NCBI RefSeq assembly: GCF_964204645.1
Contig: NC_134034.1
Span: 6,255,414-6,319,413 of the forward strand
From: Tubulanus polymorphus
Lineage: Eukaryota > Nemertea > Palaeonemertea > Tubulaniformes > Tubulanidae
Direction: 5' to 3'
Length of the DNA: 64,000 nt
Made by a program: the position numbers and the translations under genes. The notes below the pieces were generated by a model, which had not been told where the DNA came from, did not search any database, and worked only from the letters and a program-made list of their open reading frames with translations. Numbering within the stretch: the first letter of the stretch is position 1; every line of letters begins with the position of its first letter. Below are positions 42,719 through 55,783 of this stretch, in pieces.

Positions 42719-44078
42719 ATGATTTTGATTTTGTCGCCCGCGACAATTCATTATTTTGGTTTTGTCACACGCGACAATTCAATATTTTGTTTTTATCGCC
42801 CGCGACAATTCATTATTTTGGTTTTATCGCTTGCGAAAATTCATTATTTTGGTTTTGTCGCCCGCGAAAATTCAATATTTTGGTTTTATCGCCCGCGATA
42901 ATTCATTATTTTGGTTTTGTCGCCCGAGACAATTCATTATTTTGGTTTTATCGCCGGCGACAATTCATTATTACGGTTTTATCACCTGCGACAATTCATT
43001 TTTTTGGTTTTGTCGCCCGAGACAATTCACCATTTTGGTTTTATCGCCCGCGACAATTCATTAGTTTGGTTTTGTCGCCCGCGACAATTCAATATTTTGG
43101 TTTTGTCGCCCGCGACGATTCAATATTTTGGTTTTATCGCCCACGACAATTCATTACTTTGGTTTTATCTGCAGCGACAATTCATTATTTTGGTTTTGTC
43201 GCCCGCGACAATTCTTCTTTTTGGTTTTGTCGCCCACGACAATTCATTATTTTGGTTTTGTCGCCCACGACAATTCACCATTTTGGTTTCGTCGCCCGCG
43301 ACAATTCACCATTATGGTTTTGTCACCCGTGACAATTCATTATTTTGGTTTTATCGTCCGCGACAATTCATTATTTTGGTTTTGTCGCCCCGACAATTCT
43401 TTTTTTGGTTTTGTCGCCCGCGACAATTCAATATTTTGGTTTTGTGGCCCGCGACAATTCATTATTTTGGTTTAATCGCCCGCGACAATTCAATATTTTG
43501 TTTTTATCGCCCGCGATAATTCATTATTTTGGTTTTATCGCCCGAGACAATTCATAGTTTGGTTTTATCGCCCGCGACAATTCATTAGTTTGGTTTTGTC
43601 GCCCGCGACAATTCAATATTTTGGTTTTATCGCCCGTGACAATTCATAGTTTGGTTTTATCGCCGCCGACAATTCATTAGTTTGGTTTTGTCGCCTGTGA
43701 CAATTCAATATTTTGGTTTTATCACCCGCGACAATTCATTAGTTTGGTTTTATCGCCCGCGACAAATCATTACTTTGGTCTTATCTCCAGCGACAATTCA
43801 TTATTTTGGTTTTATCGCCCCGACAATTCTTTTTTTGGTTTTGTCGCCCGCGAGAATTCATTATTTTGGTTTTATATTTTGTTTTTGTCGCCCGCGACAA
43901 TTTTTTTTTGGTTTTGTCGCCCGCGACAATTCATTATTTTGGTTTTATCGCCCGCGACAATTCAATATTTTGGTTTTATCGCCCGCGATAATTCATTATT
44001 TTGGTTTTTTTGCCCGCGACAATTCATTATTTTGGTTTTGTCGCACGAGACAATCCATTATTTTGGTTTTATCGCCCG
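42719..44078. repeat. 31-bp minisatellite, block 4
   Basis: 31-bp units in the same orientation as the other blocks. It ends at ATCGCCCGAA where a 5'-truncated Helentron-like element begins. Confidence 0.95.
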
Positions 44079-45233
44079 AAGAAAATTATGAAGACGCTTT
44101 GATCAATTACCTTGATCTTACGTTTATATTTGAATCTACCAAAGGCGCATCAGCATAAGAAAATTGGGTCGATCTGACTCAAGATGGCCGTCCTATGACC
44201 TTTTTAGTGCCCAAAAATGTCAATTTTGGCCAGAATTCTAGGTCCTGTAGCTTCCTACTGGTTTGCCATTTCTCATTGCAATTGCTGATGGATATTCTTT
44301 AGCGAGGGATATTTTATACCTGGGACAGGTATTTTTGATCAGCCAATTATGACGCAATTGGCGGCCATCTTGGTGTCATCAGTACTCATTCGTAGGTGGG
44401 AAAAAGTTTTTCCACAATTAATTGATACCTAAGCATATTGTGTTACTATATTCAATTGGAAAGTTGTAGCCCATAACGTGTTCTATGATTTTGGTGACTT
44501 TCAAGGTCATTGGTTTTTGTATGTGGCCATCAGGGGGCGTTGAATAATACAATAACTTAGTATTGCTATATTATATTTGTACCAAGGCAAATTTTGTTAC
44601 CATGATCAATGGCAAAGTTGTAGTTCATGACATCGTCTATGATTGTGGTGAGTTTTTAAGGACATTAGTTATTCTATATAGTCACCAGGGGGCGTTGAAT
44701 AGTAGAAAAGCTTAGTTTTTCCTTATTAGATTGGTACCTAGGCATAGTTTGTTACCATGATCCATTGCAAAGTTGTAGTTCATGACATCGTCTATGATTG
44801 TGGTGAGTTTTTAAGGACATTAGTTATTCCATATAGTCACCAGGGGGCGCTGAATAGTAGAATGGCTTAGTATTTCCTTATTAGATTGGTACCTAGGCAT
44901 ATTTTGTTACCATGAGCAATTGCAAAGTTGTATTTCATGACATGTACTACGATTGAGGTGAGTTTTAAGGTCATTGGGTTTTGCATATGGTCACCAGGGG
45001 GCATTGAATAGTAGAATAACTTAGTATTTCCGTATTAAATTGGTAACGAGGCATATTTTGTTATCACAATCAATTACAAAATCATAGCTGCTCACATGTT
45101 CTATGATTGTGGTGGGTTTCAAAGTCATTGGTTTTTGTATATGGTCACTAGAGGGCGTTATGTATTGAAATTGTTAGATTGTTGAGCATTTGAAACCACT
45201 GCCCAAGTGAGCATGGTGTCCCTGGACCCCTAG
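44079..45233 (+). mobile_element. Helentron-like element, 5'-truncated
   Basis: It begins abruptly at AAGAAAATTATGAAGACGC, inside the family's 5' half, and runs to the CTAG end. Five monomers carry CTCF-like motifs near 44,524, 44,680, 44,834 (TAGTCACCAGGGGGCGCTG), 44,987 and 45,140. The same truncation point occurs at 51,097, so both descend from one truncated ancestor. Confidence 0.8.
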
Positions 45234-47135
45234 TTTGGTTTTGTCGCCCGCGACAATTCATTATTTTGGTTTTATCGCCCGCGACAATTCATTATTTTGG
45301 TTTTACCGCCCGCGACAATTCGTTATTTTGGTTTTGTCGCCCGACAATTCTTTTTTTTGGTTTTGTCGACCGCGACAATTCATTAGTTTGGTTTTGTCGC
45401 CCACGACAATTCAATATTTTGGTTTTGTCGCCCGCGACAATTCAATATTTTGGTTTTATCGCCCACGACAATTCATTACTTTGGTTTTATCTGCAGCGAC
45501 AATTCATTATTTTGGTTTTGTCGCCCGCGACAATTCTTCTTTTTGGTTTTGTCGCCCACGACAATTCATTATTTTGGTTTTGTCGCCCACGACAATTCAC
45601 CATTTTGGTTTTGTTTTGTCACCCGCGACAATTCGTTATTTTGGTTTCATCGTCCGCGACAATTCATTATTTTGGTTTTGTCGCCCCGACAATTCTTTTT
45701 TTGGTTTTGTCGCCCGTGACAATTCATTTGTTTGGTTTTGTCGCCCGCGACAATTCATTATTTTGGTTTTGTCGCACGCAACAATTCAATAGTTTGTTTT
45801 TGTCGTCGGCGACAATTCATTATTTTGGTATTATCGCCCGCAACAATTCAATATTTTGGTTTTAACGCCCGCGACAATTCATTCTTGTGGTTTCATCGCC
45901 CGCGACAATTCATTATTTTGGTTTTATCTCCCGCGACAATTCATTATTTTGGTTTTATCGCCCGCGACAATTCATTATTTTGGTTTTGTCGCACGCAACA
46001 ATTCAATAGTTTGTTTTTGTCGTCCGTGACAATTCATTATTTTGGTATTATCGCCCGCAACAATTCAATATTTTGGTTTTAACGCCCGCGACAATTCATT
46101 CTTGTGGTTTCATCGCCCGCGACAATTCATTATTTTGGTTTTATCCCCCGCGACAATTCATTATTTTGGTTTTATCGCCCGCGACAATTCATTATTTTGG
46201 TTTTACCGCCCGCGACAATTCGTTATTTTGGTTTTGTCGCCCGACAATTCTTTTTTTGGTTTTGTCGACCGCGACAATTCACTAGTTTGGTTTTGTCGCC
46301 CGCGACAATTCAATATTTTGGTTTTGTCGCCCGCGACAATTCAATATTTTGGTTTTATCGCCCACGACAATTCATTACTTTGGTTTTATCTGCAGCGACA
46401 ATTCATTATTTTGGTTTTGTCGCCCGCGACAATTCTTCTTTTTGGTTTTGTCGCCCACGACAATTCATTATTTTGGTTTTGTCGCCCACGACAATTCACC
46501 ATTTTGGTTTTGTCGCCCGCGACAATTCACCATTATGGTTTTGTCACCCGCGACAATTCATTATTTTGGTTTTATCGTCCGCGACAATTCATTATTTTGG
46601 TTTTGTCGCACGCAACAATTCAATAGTTTGCTTTTGTCGTCGGCGACAATTCATTATTTTGGTATTATCGCCCGCAACAATTCAATATTTTGGTTTTAAC
46701 GCCCGCGACAATTCATTCTTGTGGTTTCATCGCCCGCGACAATTCATTATTTTGGTTTTATCGCCCGCGACAATTCATTATTTTGGTTTTATCGCTCGCG
46801 ACAATTCATTATTTTGGTTTTGTCGCCCGCGACAATTCATTAGTTTGGTTTTATCGCCCGCGACAATTCATTACTTTGGTTTTATCTCCAGCGACAATTC
46901 ATTATTTTGGTTTTGTCGCCCGCGACAATTCTTCTTTTTGGTTTTGTCGCCCGTGACAATTCATTATTTTGGTTTTATATTTTGTTTTAGTCGCCCGCGA
47001 CAATTTTTTTTTGGTTTTGTCGCGCGCGACAATTCAATATTTTGGTTTTATCGCCCGCGACAATTCATTAGTTCGGTTTTATTGCCCGCGACAATTCATT
47101 AGTTTGGTTTTGTCGCCCGCGACAATTCTTTTTCA
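45234..47135. repeat. 31-bp minisatellite, block 5, with higher-order duplication
   Basis: A variant cluster (GCACGCAACAATTCAATAG...) occurs at about 45,772, 45,989 and 46,607. A second cluster (TTTTACCGCCCGCGACAATT CGTTA) occurs at about 45,301 and 46,201, so ~220-, ~620- and ~900-base segments were copied. It contains the longest open frame of the series (46104-47102, 332 codons), not a gene. Confidence 0.95.
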
Positions 47136-48511
47136 GTCCACTTGGGACTTTAGTCCCAGCGGGCTATTGCGTTCACTTTTCGTCCGTCCGTCCGTCCATA
47201 GACGGAATCCAGTTATTTTGGGAAGTTTTGAAGACGCTTCAAGGTAATGTCTTGATATTTGGTTTATACATGTATCTACCCTAGACACATCGTCAGCCCA
47301 AAAACTGGCCCTGTCAGATTCAAGATGGCCGAGTGGCAGCCATTGTTTTTTGCCAAAATCAGCACTTTTTAAACATTTTCGAAGTTTTCGTGATCTTTCG
47401 TTTATATTTGAATCTACCAAAGGCCCATCAGCATAAGAAAATTGGGTCGATCTGACTCACGGTGGCCGTCCTATGACCTTTTTAGTGCCCAAAAATGTCA
47501 ATTTTGGCCAGAATTCTAGGTTCTGTAGCTTCCTACTGGTTTGCCATTTCTCATTGCAATTGCTGATGGGTATTCTTTAGAGAGGGATGTTTTATACCCG
47601 GGACAGGTATTTTTGATCAGCCAATTATGACGCAATTGGCGGCCATCTTGGTTTCTTCAGTACACATTCGTAGGTGGGAAAAAGTTTTTCCACAATTAAT
47701 TGATACCTAAGCATATTGTGTTTTTATATTCAATTGGAAAGTTGTAGCCCATAACGCGTTCTATGATTTTGGTGAGTTTCAAGGTCATTGGTTTTTGTAT
47801 GTGGCCATCAGGGGGCGTTGAATAATACAATAACTTAGTATCGCTATACTATATTTGTACCAAGGCATATTTTGTTACCATGATCAATGGCAAAGTTGTA
47901 GTTCGTGACATCGTCTATGATTGTGGTGAGTTTTTAAGGACATTAGTTATTCCATCTAGTCACCAGGGGGCGTTGAATAGTAGAAAAGCTTAGTTTTTCC
48001 TTATTAGATTGGTACCTAGGCATAGTTTGTTACCATGATCCATTGCAAAGTTGTAGTTCATGACATCGTCTATGATTGTGGTGAGTTTTTAAGGACATTA
48101 GTTATTCCATATAGTCACCAGGGGGCGCTGAATAGTAGAATGGCTTAGTATTTCCTTATTAGATTGGTACCTAGGCATATTTTGTTACTATGATCAATTG
48201 CAAAGTTGTATTTCATGACATGTACTACGATTGCGGTGAGTTTTAAGGTCATTGGGTTTTGCATATGGTCACCAGGGGGCGTTGAATAGTAGAATGACTT
48301 AGTATTTCCATATTAAATTGGTAACGAGGCATATTTTGTTATCACAATCAATTACAAAATCATAGCTGCTCACATGTTCTATGATTGTGGTGGGTTTCAA
48401 GGTCATTGGTTTTTGTATATGGTGACTAGAGGGCGTTATGTATTGAAATTGTTAGATTGTTGAGCATTTGAAACCACTGCCCAAGTGAGCATGGTGTCCC
48501 TGGACCCCTAG
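47136..48511 (+). mobile_element. Helentron-like element, full length, five monomers
   Basis: It starts GTCCACTTGGGACTTTAGTC and ends ..CCCCTAG|T. It has five monomers, one more than the copy at 37,738, and a ~50-base deletion near 47,390. Confidence 0.8.
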
Positions 48512-48818
48512 TTTGGTTTTGTCGTCCGCGACAATTCATTATTTTGGTTTTGTCGCACGCAACAATTCAATAGTTTGTTTTTGTCGTCCGCGACAATTCA
48601 TTATTTTGGTTTTATCGCCCGCAACGATTCAATATTTTGGTTTTAACGCCGGCGACAATTCATTATTGTGGTTTTATCGCCCGCGACAATTCATTATTTT
48701 GGTTTTATCGCCCGCGACAATTCATTATTTTTGTTTTGTCGCCCGTGACAATTCAATATTTTGGTTTTGTCACCCGCGACAATTCATAATTTTGGTTTTG
48801 TCGCCCGTGGTTTTGTCG
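48512..48818. repeat. 31-bp minisatellite stub, block 6
   Basis: Variant series as in block 3, leading into the reverse-transcriptase module. Confidence 0.92.
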
Positions 48819-49195
48819 GAACATTAAGTTTTTGGTCGAACAGTGTGTTAAGGTTGTTTTGGAAATTTACTCGGTCTGGTATATTTTGGATTACTGTGTA
48901 TGTCATTTGTCAGGGCATTAAACAGAAGACGACTTAGGATACTACCTTGCGTGACTCCACTAGTTAGACCGTGTCATTCCAAGATGAGGCGTTCCATTGA
49001 TTTCGGTTACAAGTTTCCGTTCAGAGATAACTGCTGTGCCATTTGGGCGACCTATCATTGATACTGTTTCCTAATAGCCTGTTCAGTAATGGCTGATGTT
49101 GAGCCTTACCAAATGCTTTGTTGAAATCCACCGTTGAACAGGATTCTAAGACTGTGCAGAAAACCCGTTATCGCTGCTTTGCAGCTATATTTATT
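48819..49195 (-). pseudogene. LINE reverse transcriptase fragment, copy 4
   Basis: Minus-strand fragment as at 39,213, with the same boundaries and the same frameshifts. It was copied as part of the compound unit rather than by retrotransposition. Confidence 0.6.
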
Positions 49196-50285
49196 AGGGT
49201 TTTCTGTTATTTCACAGAAAACCCTATTGATATCCGCGTGATTATTATTATTAATATTTTCTTCCACACTATTTTTACCAAAAGAACATAGGCTTTGTTA
49301 CCTTACCGCTGTTTCATATACAATCCATATAATATCGTTCAGCTCACTGAGATCTACAAATAGCCCGCGTGTTTTTTCACAAAACATCGTTACAAAAGCG
49401 CTGTCGGGCTGTAAACATCGAAAATTTAGCCCCATTCAATGGGGCGACATGTTTTTCGAGTCGTCATCCCGAAATCAACCCGCAGGCCGACTGTCACTTC
49501 GATTATCAATTCAAGTATAAATGAACTAATTTATTGCCGCAGACTTCACATTCAGTCGCGGTCTTCAAACAGTGATTTTAACAATAGCCCATTTTCCTCA
49601 TCAAATCATATTACCGATACACTGGAAATTTACTACTTTAGATTTTAAAAGCACTGTCGAGCCGTAAACATCGACGAATCGACGTGTGTTACTACATCGA
49701 CGTTCCGGGGATGAGCTGCGAGTTTCTCCTCATCATGAGAATCAAATCGAGTACAAATTAATTTATTACTACCAGTGATTTGGCTGCGGGTTTCAAGGAG
49801 TTAGTTTAACAATACCTATTTTTCTTTACCGAATTAACCGTGTATTTACAAAGATAAATCTTTAGTGTACCGGGGAATCGTAGGCCTAAACTAAACAGGC
49901 CGAAGAGATATGGCGGAGAAAAGCTGTTATGTCGACGAGGTATCAAAATAAAAGAATATATTACTTTATTCGGCCGCGGGCTTCAACCATTTATCAATAC
50001 TCTATATTTCCTACAGTACATACCGATCATTGTCAAATGCACAAGGTATTTACTAAATACAAGTATATACACACTCCTATCCGTATGCTGGACTCACACT
50101 TGACATTCGGAGTAAGCGTTCGCTGTGGGGGAAAGGGATCGTTCGCTGTGTCGCTTGAAGTGTTTATCGAGTTTTACGCGACCTTAAGGCTTTAGTATGG
50201 TGGCTGATAAGATAAAAGAACACGAATATGCAAATTAGGGCGACATGACGACAAAACGACAAAACTAAAATAACGCGAGAAAACA
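49196..50285. repeat. Hairpin repeat plus module M4, copy e
   Basis: One AGGGTTTTCTGT hairpin (49197-49226), then the M4 landmarks, ending at AACGCGAGAAAACAATGATT before the minisatellite. Confidence 0.85.
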
Positions 50286-51096
50286 ATGATTTTGTCGCCC
50301 GCGACAATTCATTATTTTGGTTTTGTCACACGCGACAATTCAATATTTTGGTTTTATCGCCCGCGACAATTCATTATTTTGGTTTTATCGCTTGCGACAA
50401 TTCATTATTTTGGTTTTGTCGCCCGCGAAAATTCAATATTTTGGTTTTATCGCCCACGACAATTCACTACTTTGGTTTTATCGGCAGCGACAATTCATTA
50501 TTTTGGTTTTGTGGCCCGCGACAATTCACCATTTTGGTTGTGTCGCCCGAGACAATTCATTATTTTGGTTTTATCGCCAGCGACAATTCATTATTTTGGT
50601 TTTATCGCCCGCGACAATTCATTATTTTGGTTTTGTCGCCCGCAACAATTCATTAGTTTGGTTTTGTCGCCTGGACAATTCACCATTTTGGTTTTGTCGC
50701 CCGCGACAATTCATTATTTTGGTTTTGTCGCCCCCACAATTCTTTTTTTGGTTTTTTCGCCCGCGACAATTCATTAGTTTGGTTTTGTCGCCCGCGACAA
50801 TTCAATATTTTGGTTTTATCACCCACGACCCATTACACCCACGACCCATTACTTTGGTTTTATCTCCAGCGACAATTCATTATTTTGGTTTTGTCGCCCG
50901 CGACAATTCTTCTTTTGGTTTTGACGCCCACGACAATTCATTATTTTGGTTTTATATTTTGTTTTTGTCGCCCGCGACAATTTTTTTTTTGGTTTTGTCG
51001 CCCGCGACAATTCATTATTTTGGTTTTATCGCCCGCGACAATTCAATATTTTGGTTTTATCGCCCGCGACAATTCATTATTTTGGTTTTGTCGGCC
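50286..51096. repeat. 31-bp minisatellite, block 7
   Basis: 31-bp units with an odd local duplication (ACCCACGACCCATTACACC) near 50,821. It ends at GTCGGCCGAAG, the same truncated Helentron junction as at 44,079. Confidence 0.95.
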
Positions 51097-52251
51097 GAAG
51101 AAAATTTTGAAGACGCTTTGATCAATTACCTTGATCTTTCATTTATATTTGAATCTACCAAAGGCCCATCAGCATAAGAAAATTGGGTCGATCTGACTCA
51201 AGATGGCCGTCCTATGACCTTTTTAGTGCCCAAAAATGTCAATTTTGGCCAGAATTCTAGGTCCTGTAGCTTCCTACTGGTTTGCCATTTCTCATTGCAA
51301 TTGCTGATGGATATTCTTTAGAGAGGAATGTTTTATACCTGGGATAGGTATTTTTGATCGGCCAATTATGACGCAATTGGCGGCCATCTTGGTGTCATCA
51401 GTACTCATTCGTAGGTGGGAAAAAGTTTTTCCACAATTAATTGATACCTTAGCATATTGTGTTACTATATTCAATTGGAAAGTTGTAGCCCATAACGTGT
51501 TCTATGATTTTTGTGAGTTTCAAGGTCATTGGTTTTTGTATGTGGCCATCAGGGGGCGTTGAATAATACAATAACTTAGTATCGCTATATTATATTTGTG
51601 CCAAGGCATATTTTGTTACCATGATCAATGGCAAAGTTGTAGTTCGTGACATCGTCTATGATTGTGGTGAGTTTTTAAGGATATTAGTTATTCCATATAG
51701 TCACCAGGGGCGTTGAATAGTAGAAAAACTTAGTTTTTCCTTACTAGATTGGTACCTAGGCATAGTTTGTTACCATGATCCATTGCAAAGTTGTAGTTCA
51801 TGACATCGTCTATGATTGTGGTGAGTTTTTACGGACATTAGTTATTCCATATAGTCACCAGGGGGCGCTGAATAGTAGAATGGCTTAGTATTCCCTTATT
51901 AGATTGGTACCTAGGCATATTTTGTTACTATGATCAATTGCAAAGTTGTATTTCATGACATGTACTACGATTGCGGTGAGTTTTAAGGTCATTGGGTTTT
52001 GCATATGGTCACCAGGGGGCGTTGAATAGTAGAATAACTTAGTATTTCCATATTAAATTGGTAACGAGGCTTATTTTGTTATCACAATCAATTACAAAAT
52101 CATAGCTGCTCACATGTTCTATGATTGTGGTGGGTTTCAAGGTCATGGGATTTTGTATATGGTCACTAGAGGGCGTTATGTATTGAAATTGTTAGATTGT
52201 TGAGCATTTGAAACCACTGCCCAAGTGAGCATGGTGTCCCTGGACCCCTAG
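51097..52251 (+). mobile_element. Helentron-like element, 5'-truncated, second copy
   Basis: Same truncation and monomer arrangement as 44,079-45,233, with CTAG|T end. CTCF-like motifs lie near 51,543, 51,699, 51,852, 52,005 and 52,160. Confidence 0.8.
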
Positions 52252-52557
52252 TTTGGTTTTGTCGTCCGCGACAATTCATTATTTTGGTTTTGTCGCACGC
52301 AACAATTCAATAGTTTGTTTTTGTCGTCCGCGACAATTCATTATTTTGGTTTTATCACCCGCAACAATTCAATATTTTGGTTTTAACGCCCGCGACAATT
52401 CATTATTGTGGTTTTATCGACCGCGACAACTCATTATTTTGGTTTTATCGCCCGCGACAATTCATTATTTTTGTTTTGTCGCCCGTGACAATTCAATATT
52501 TTGGTTTTGTCACCCGCGACAATTCATAATTTTGGTTTTGTCGCCCGTGGTTTTGTC
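52252..52557. repeat. 31-bp minisatellite stub, block 8
   Basis: Variant series as in blocks 3 and 6. Confidence 0.92.
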
Positions 52558-52929
52558 GGAACATTAAGTTTTTGGTCGAACAGTGTGTTAAGGTCGTTTT
52601 GGAAATTTACTCGGTCTGGTATATTTTGGATTACTGTGTATGTCATTTGTAAGGACATTAAACAGACGACGACTTAGGATACTACCTTGCGTGACTCCAC
52701 TAGTTAGACCGTCTCATTCCAAGATGAGGCGTTCCGTTGATTTCGGTTACAAGTTTCCGTTCAGAGATAACTGCTGTGCCATTTGGGCGACCTATCATTG
52801 ATACTGTTTCCTAATAGCCTGTTCAGTAATTGCTGATGTTGAGCCTTATCAAATGCTTTGTTGAAATCCACCGTTGAACAGGATTCTAAGACTGTGCAGA
52901 AAACCCGTTATCGCTGCTTTGCAGCTATA
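52558..52929 (-). pseudogene. LINE reverse transcriptase fragment, copy 5
   Basis: Minus-strand reverse transcriptase fragment with the same ends as the other copies, followed by an ATTATTATT tract. Confidence 0.6.
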
Positions 52930-54269
52930 TTTATTATTATTTTCTTCCACACTATTTTTACCAAAAGAACATAGGCTTTGTTACCTTACCGCTGTTTCAT
53001 ATACAATCCATATAATATCGTTCAGCTCACTGAGATCTACAAATAGCCCGCGTGTTTTTTCACGAATCATCGTTACAAAAGCGCTGTCGGGCCGTAAACA
53101 TCGAAAATTTAGCCCCATTCAATGGGGCGACATGTTTTTCGAGTCGTCATCCCGAAATCAACCCGCAGGCCGACTGTCACTTCGATTATCAATTCAAGTA
53201 TAAATGAACTAATTTATTGCCGCATACTTCAAATTCAGTCGCGGTCTTCAAACAGTGATTTTAACAATAGCCCATTTTCCTCATCAAATCATATTACCGA
53301 TACACTGGAAATTTACTACTTTAGATTTTAAAAGCACTGTCGAGCCGTAAACATCGACGAATCGACGTGTGTTACTACATCGTCGTTCCGGGGATCAGCT
53401 GCGAGTTTCTCCTCATCATGAGAATCAAATCGAGTACAAATTAATTTATTACTACCAGTGATTTGGATTCGGGTTTCAAGGAGTTAGTATAGCAATACCT
53501 ATTTTTCTTACCGAATTAACCGTGTATTTACTAAGATAAATCTTTAGTGTACCGGGGAATCGTAGGCCTAAGCTAAACACGCCGAAGAGATATATCGGAG
53601 AAAAGCTGTTATGTCGACGAGGTATCAAAATAAAAGAATATATTACTTTATTCGGCCGCGGGCTTCAACCTCTATATCAATACCATCAATACTCTATATT
53701 TCCTACAGTACATACCGATCATTGTCAAATGCACAAGGTATTTACTAAATACAAGTATATAACACACTCCTATCCGTATGCTGGACTCACACTTGACATT
53801 CGGAGTAAGCGTTCGCTGTGGGGGAAAGGGATCGTTCGCTGTGTCGCTTGAAGTGTTTATCGAGTTTGACGCGGCTTTAGGCCTACCGGTACTGAGCTTT
53901 ACTGTATCAAACAAACACAGTACAATTGTTGCGTTTATTAACGGACTCATTGGATTGAACTTCAAAACAAAATTTACGATATTTAGGTGGGTTGTTAAAT
54001 TCAATAGGCCTACGACCAATCTGTCCGGATGTTAGGCCTACGCATATACATAGGCCTACATAGGCTAGTAGCCTCTACTAGGTTAAGCGTTCGCTGTAGG
54101 GGAAAGGAGATCGTTCGCTGTGTCGCTTGAAGTGTTTATCGAGTTTTACGCGACCTTAAGGCTTTAGTATGGTGGCTGATAAGGGCCATGCGTAAAAAAA
54201 ACACGTATATGCAAATGAGGGCGACATTATGACAAAACGACAAAACTAAAATAACGCGACAAAACAATA
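52930..54269. repeat. Module M4, copy f
   Basis: Full module including the TTTAGGCCTACCGGTACTGA stretch found in copies a, b and h but missing in d and e. It ends at CGACAAAACTAAAATAACGC. Confidence 0.87.
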
Positions 54270-55133
54270 ATTTTGGTTTTGTCGCCCGCGACAATTCATT
54301 ATTTCCGTTTTATCGCCCGCGACAACTCATTATTTTGATTTTATCGCCCGCGACAATTCATTAATTTGGTTTTGTCACCCGCGACAAATCAATATTTTGG
54401 TTTTGTCGTCCACGACAATTCAATATTTTGGTTTTATCGCCCGCGACAATTCATTATTTTGGTTTTATCGCCAGCGACAATTCATTATTTTGGTTTTGTC
54501 GCACGCGACAATTCATTATTTTGGTTTTATCACCCGCGACAATTTTTTTTTTGTCGCGGTTTTATCGCCCGCGACAATTCATTATTTTGGTTTTATCGCC
54601 CCCAACAATTCATTAGTTTGGTTTTGTCACCCGCGACAAATCAATATATTGGTTTTGTCGCCCACGACAATTCAATATTTTGGTTTTATCGCCCGCGACA
54701 ATTCATTATTTTGGTTTTATCGCCTGCGACAATTCATTGTTTTGGTTTTGTCGCACGCGACTTTTCATTTTTTTGGTTTTATCGCCCGCGACAATTTTTT
54801 TTTGTCCCGGTTTTATCGCCTGCGACACTTCAATATTTTGGTTTTATCACCTGCGACAATTCAATATTTTGGTTTTATCGCCAGCGACAATTCATTAGTT
54901 TGGTTTTGTCGCCCGCGACAATTCAATATTTTGGTTTTGTCCCACGCGACAATTCAATGTTTTTGGTTTTATCGCCTGCGACAATTCAATATTTTGGTTT
55001 TATCGCCAGCGACAATTCATTATTTTGGCTTTATCGCCAGCAACAATTCATTATTTTGGTTTTGTCGCCCGCGACAATCCTTCTTTTTAGTTTTGTCGCC
55101 CGCGACAATTCATTATTTTCGACAATTCATTAT
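54270..55133. repeat. 31-bp minisatellite, block 9
   Basis: 31-bp units, similar in variant order to block 1, ending at two hairpin repeats. Confidence 0.95.
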
Positions 55134-55257
55134 TAGGGTTTTCTGTTATTTCACAGAAAACCCTATTGATATCCGCGTGATTATTATTAGGGTTTTCCGT
55201 TACATCACAGAAAACCCTATTGAGATTCGCGTGTTTCTTATTATTATTATTATTATT
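55134..55257. repeat. Two AGGGTTTTC hairpin repeats plus ATT tract
   Basis: Hairpins start at about 55134 and 55189, the second with one mismatch (TTTTCCGT), followed by an ATT tract. Confidence 0.85.
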
Positions 55258-55783
55258 ATTTTTTTCCACACATTTTTTGTCAAAAGTACATAGGCTTTTT
55301 TACATTACCGCTGTTGCCGATACAATCCGTCTGATATCATTCAGCTCAGTTCGATCTACAAATACTCCGTGCGAATTTTGAAGAATCAACGTTACAAAAG
55401 CACTGTCGGGCCGTTAACTTCGAAAATTGAGCCCCATTCAAAGAGCCGACATGTTTTTCTAAGTCGTCTTTCCGAAATCTACCGCACGTTTCTTGTCACA
55501 TCGATTATCAATTCAAGCATAAATTAACAAATTTATTACCGAAAGATTGCACATTCTGTCGCGGTTTTTAAAAACTAATTTTAACAGTAACCCATTTTCC
55601 TCATCAAATTATATTACTGATACACAGGAAATTTACTACCTTAGATTTTAAAAGCACTGTCGAGCCGTAAACATCGACAAATCGACGTGTGTCACTGCAT
55701 CGTCGTTCCGGGAATCAGCTGCGAGTTTCTCTCATTCTGAGAATCAAATCGAGTACAAATTAATTTATTACTACCAGTGATTT
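55258..55783. repeat. Module M4, copy g (cut short)
   Basis: M4 landmarks up to ACTACCAGTGATTTGG, then a direct switch into TTTTATCGCCTGCGACA of the minisatellite. The shared TTTGG at the switch is the likely recombination point. No Helentron or reverse-transcriptase part lies between. Confidence 0.85.
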
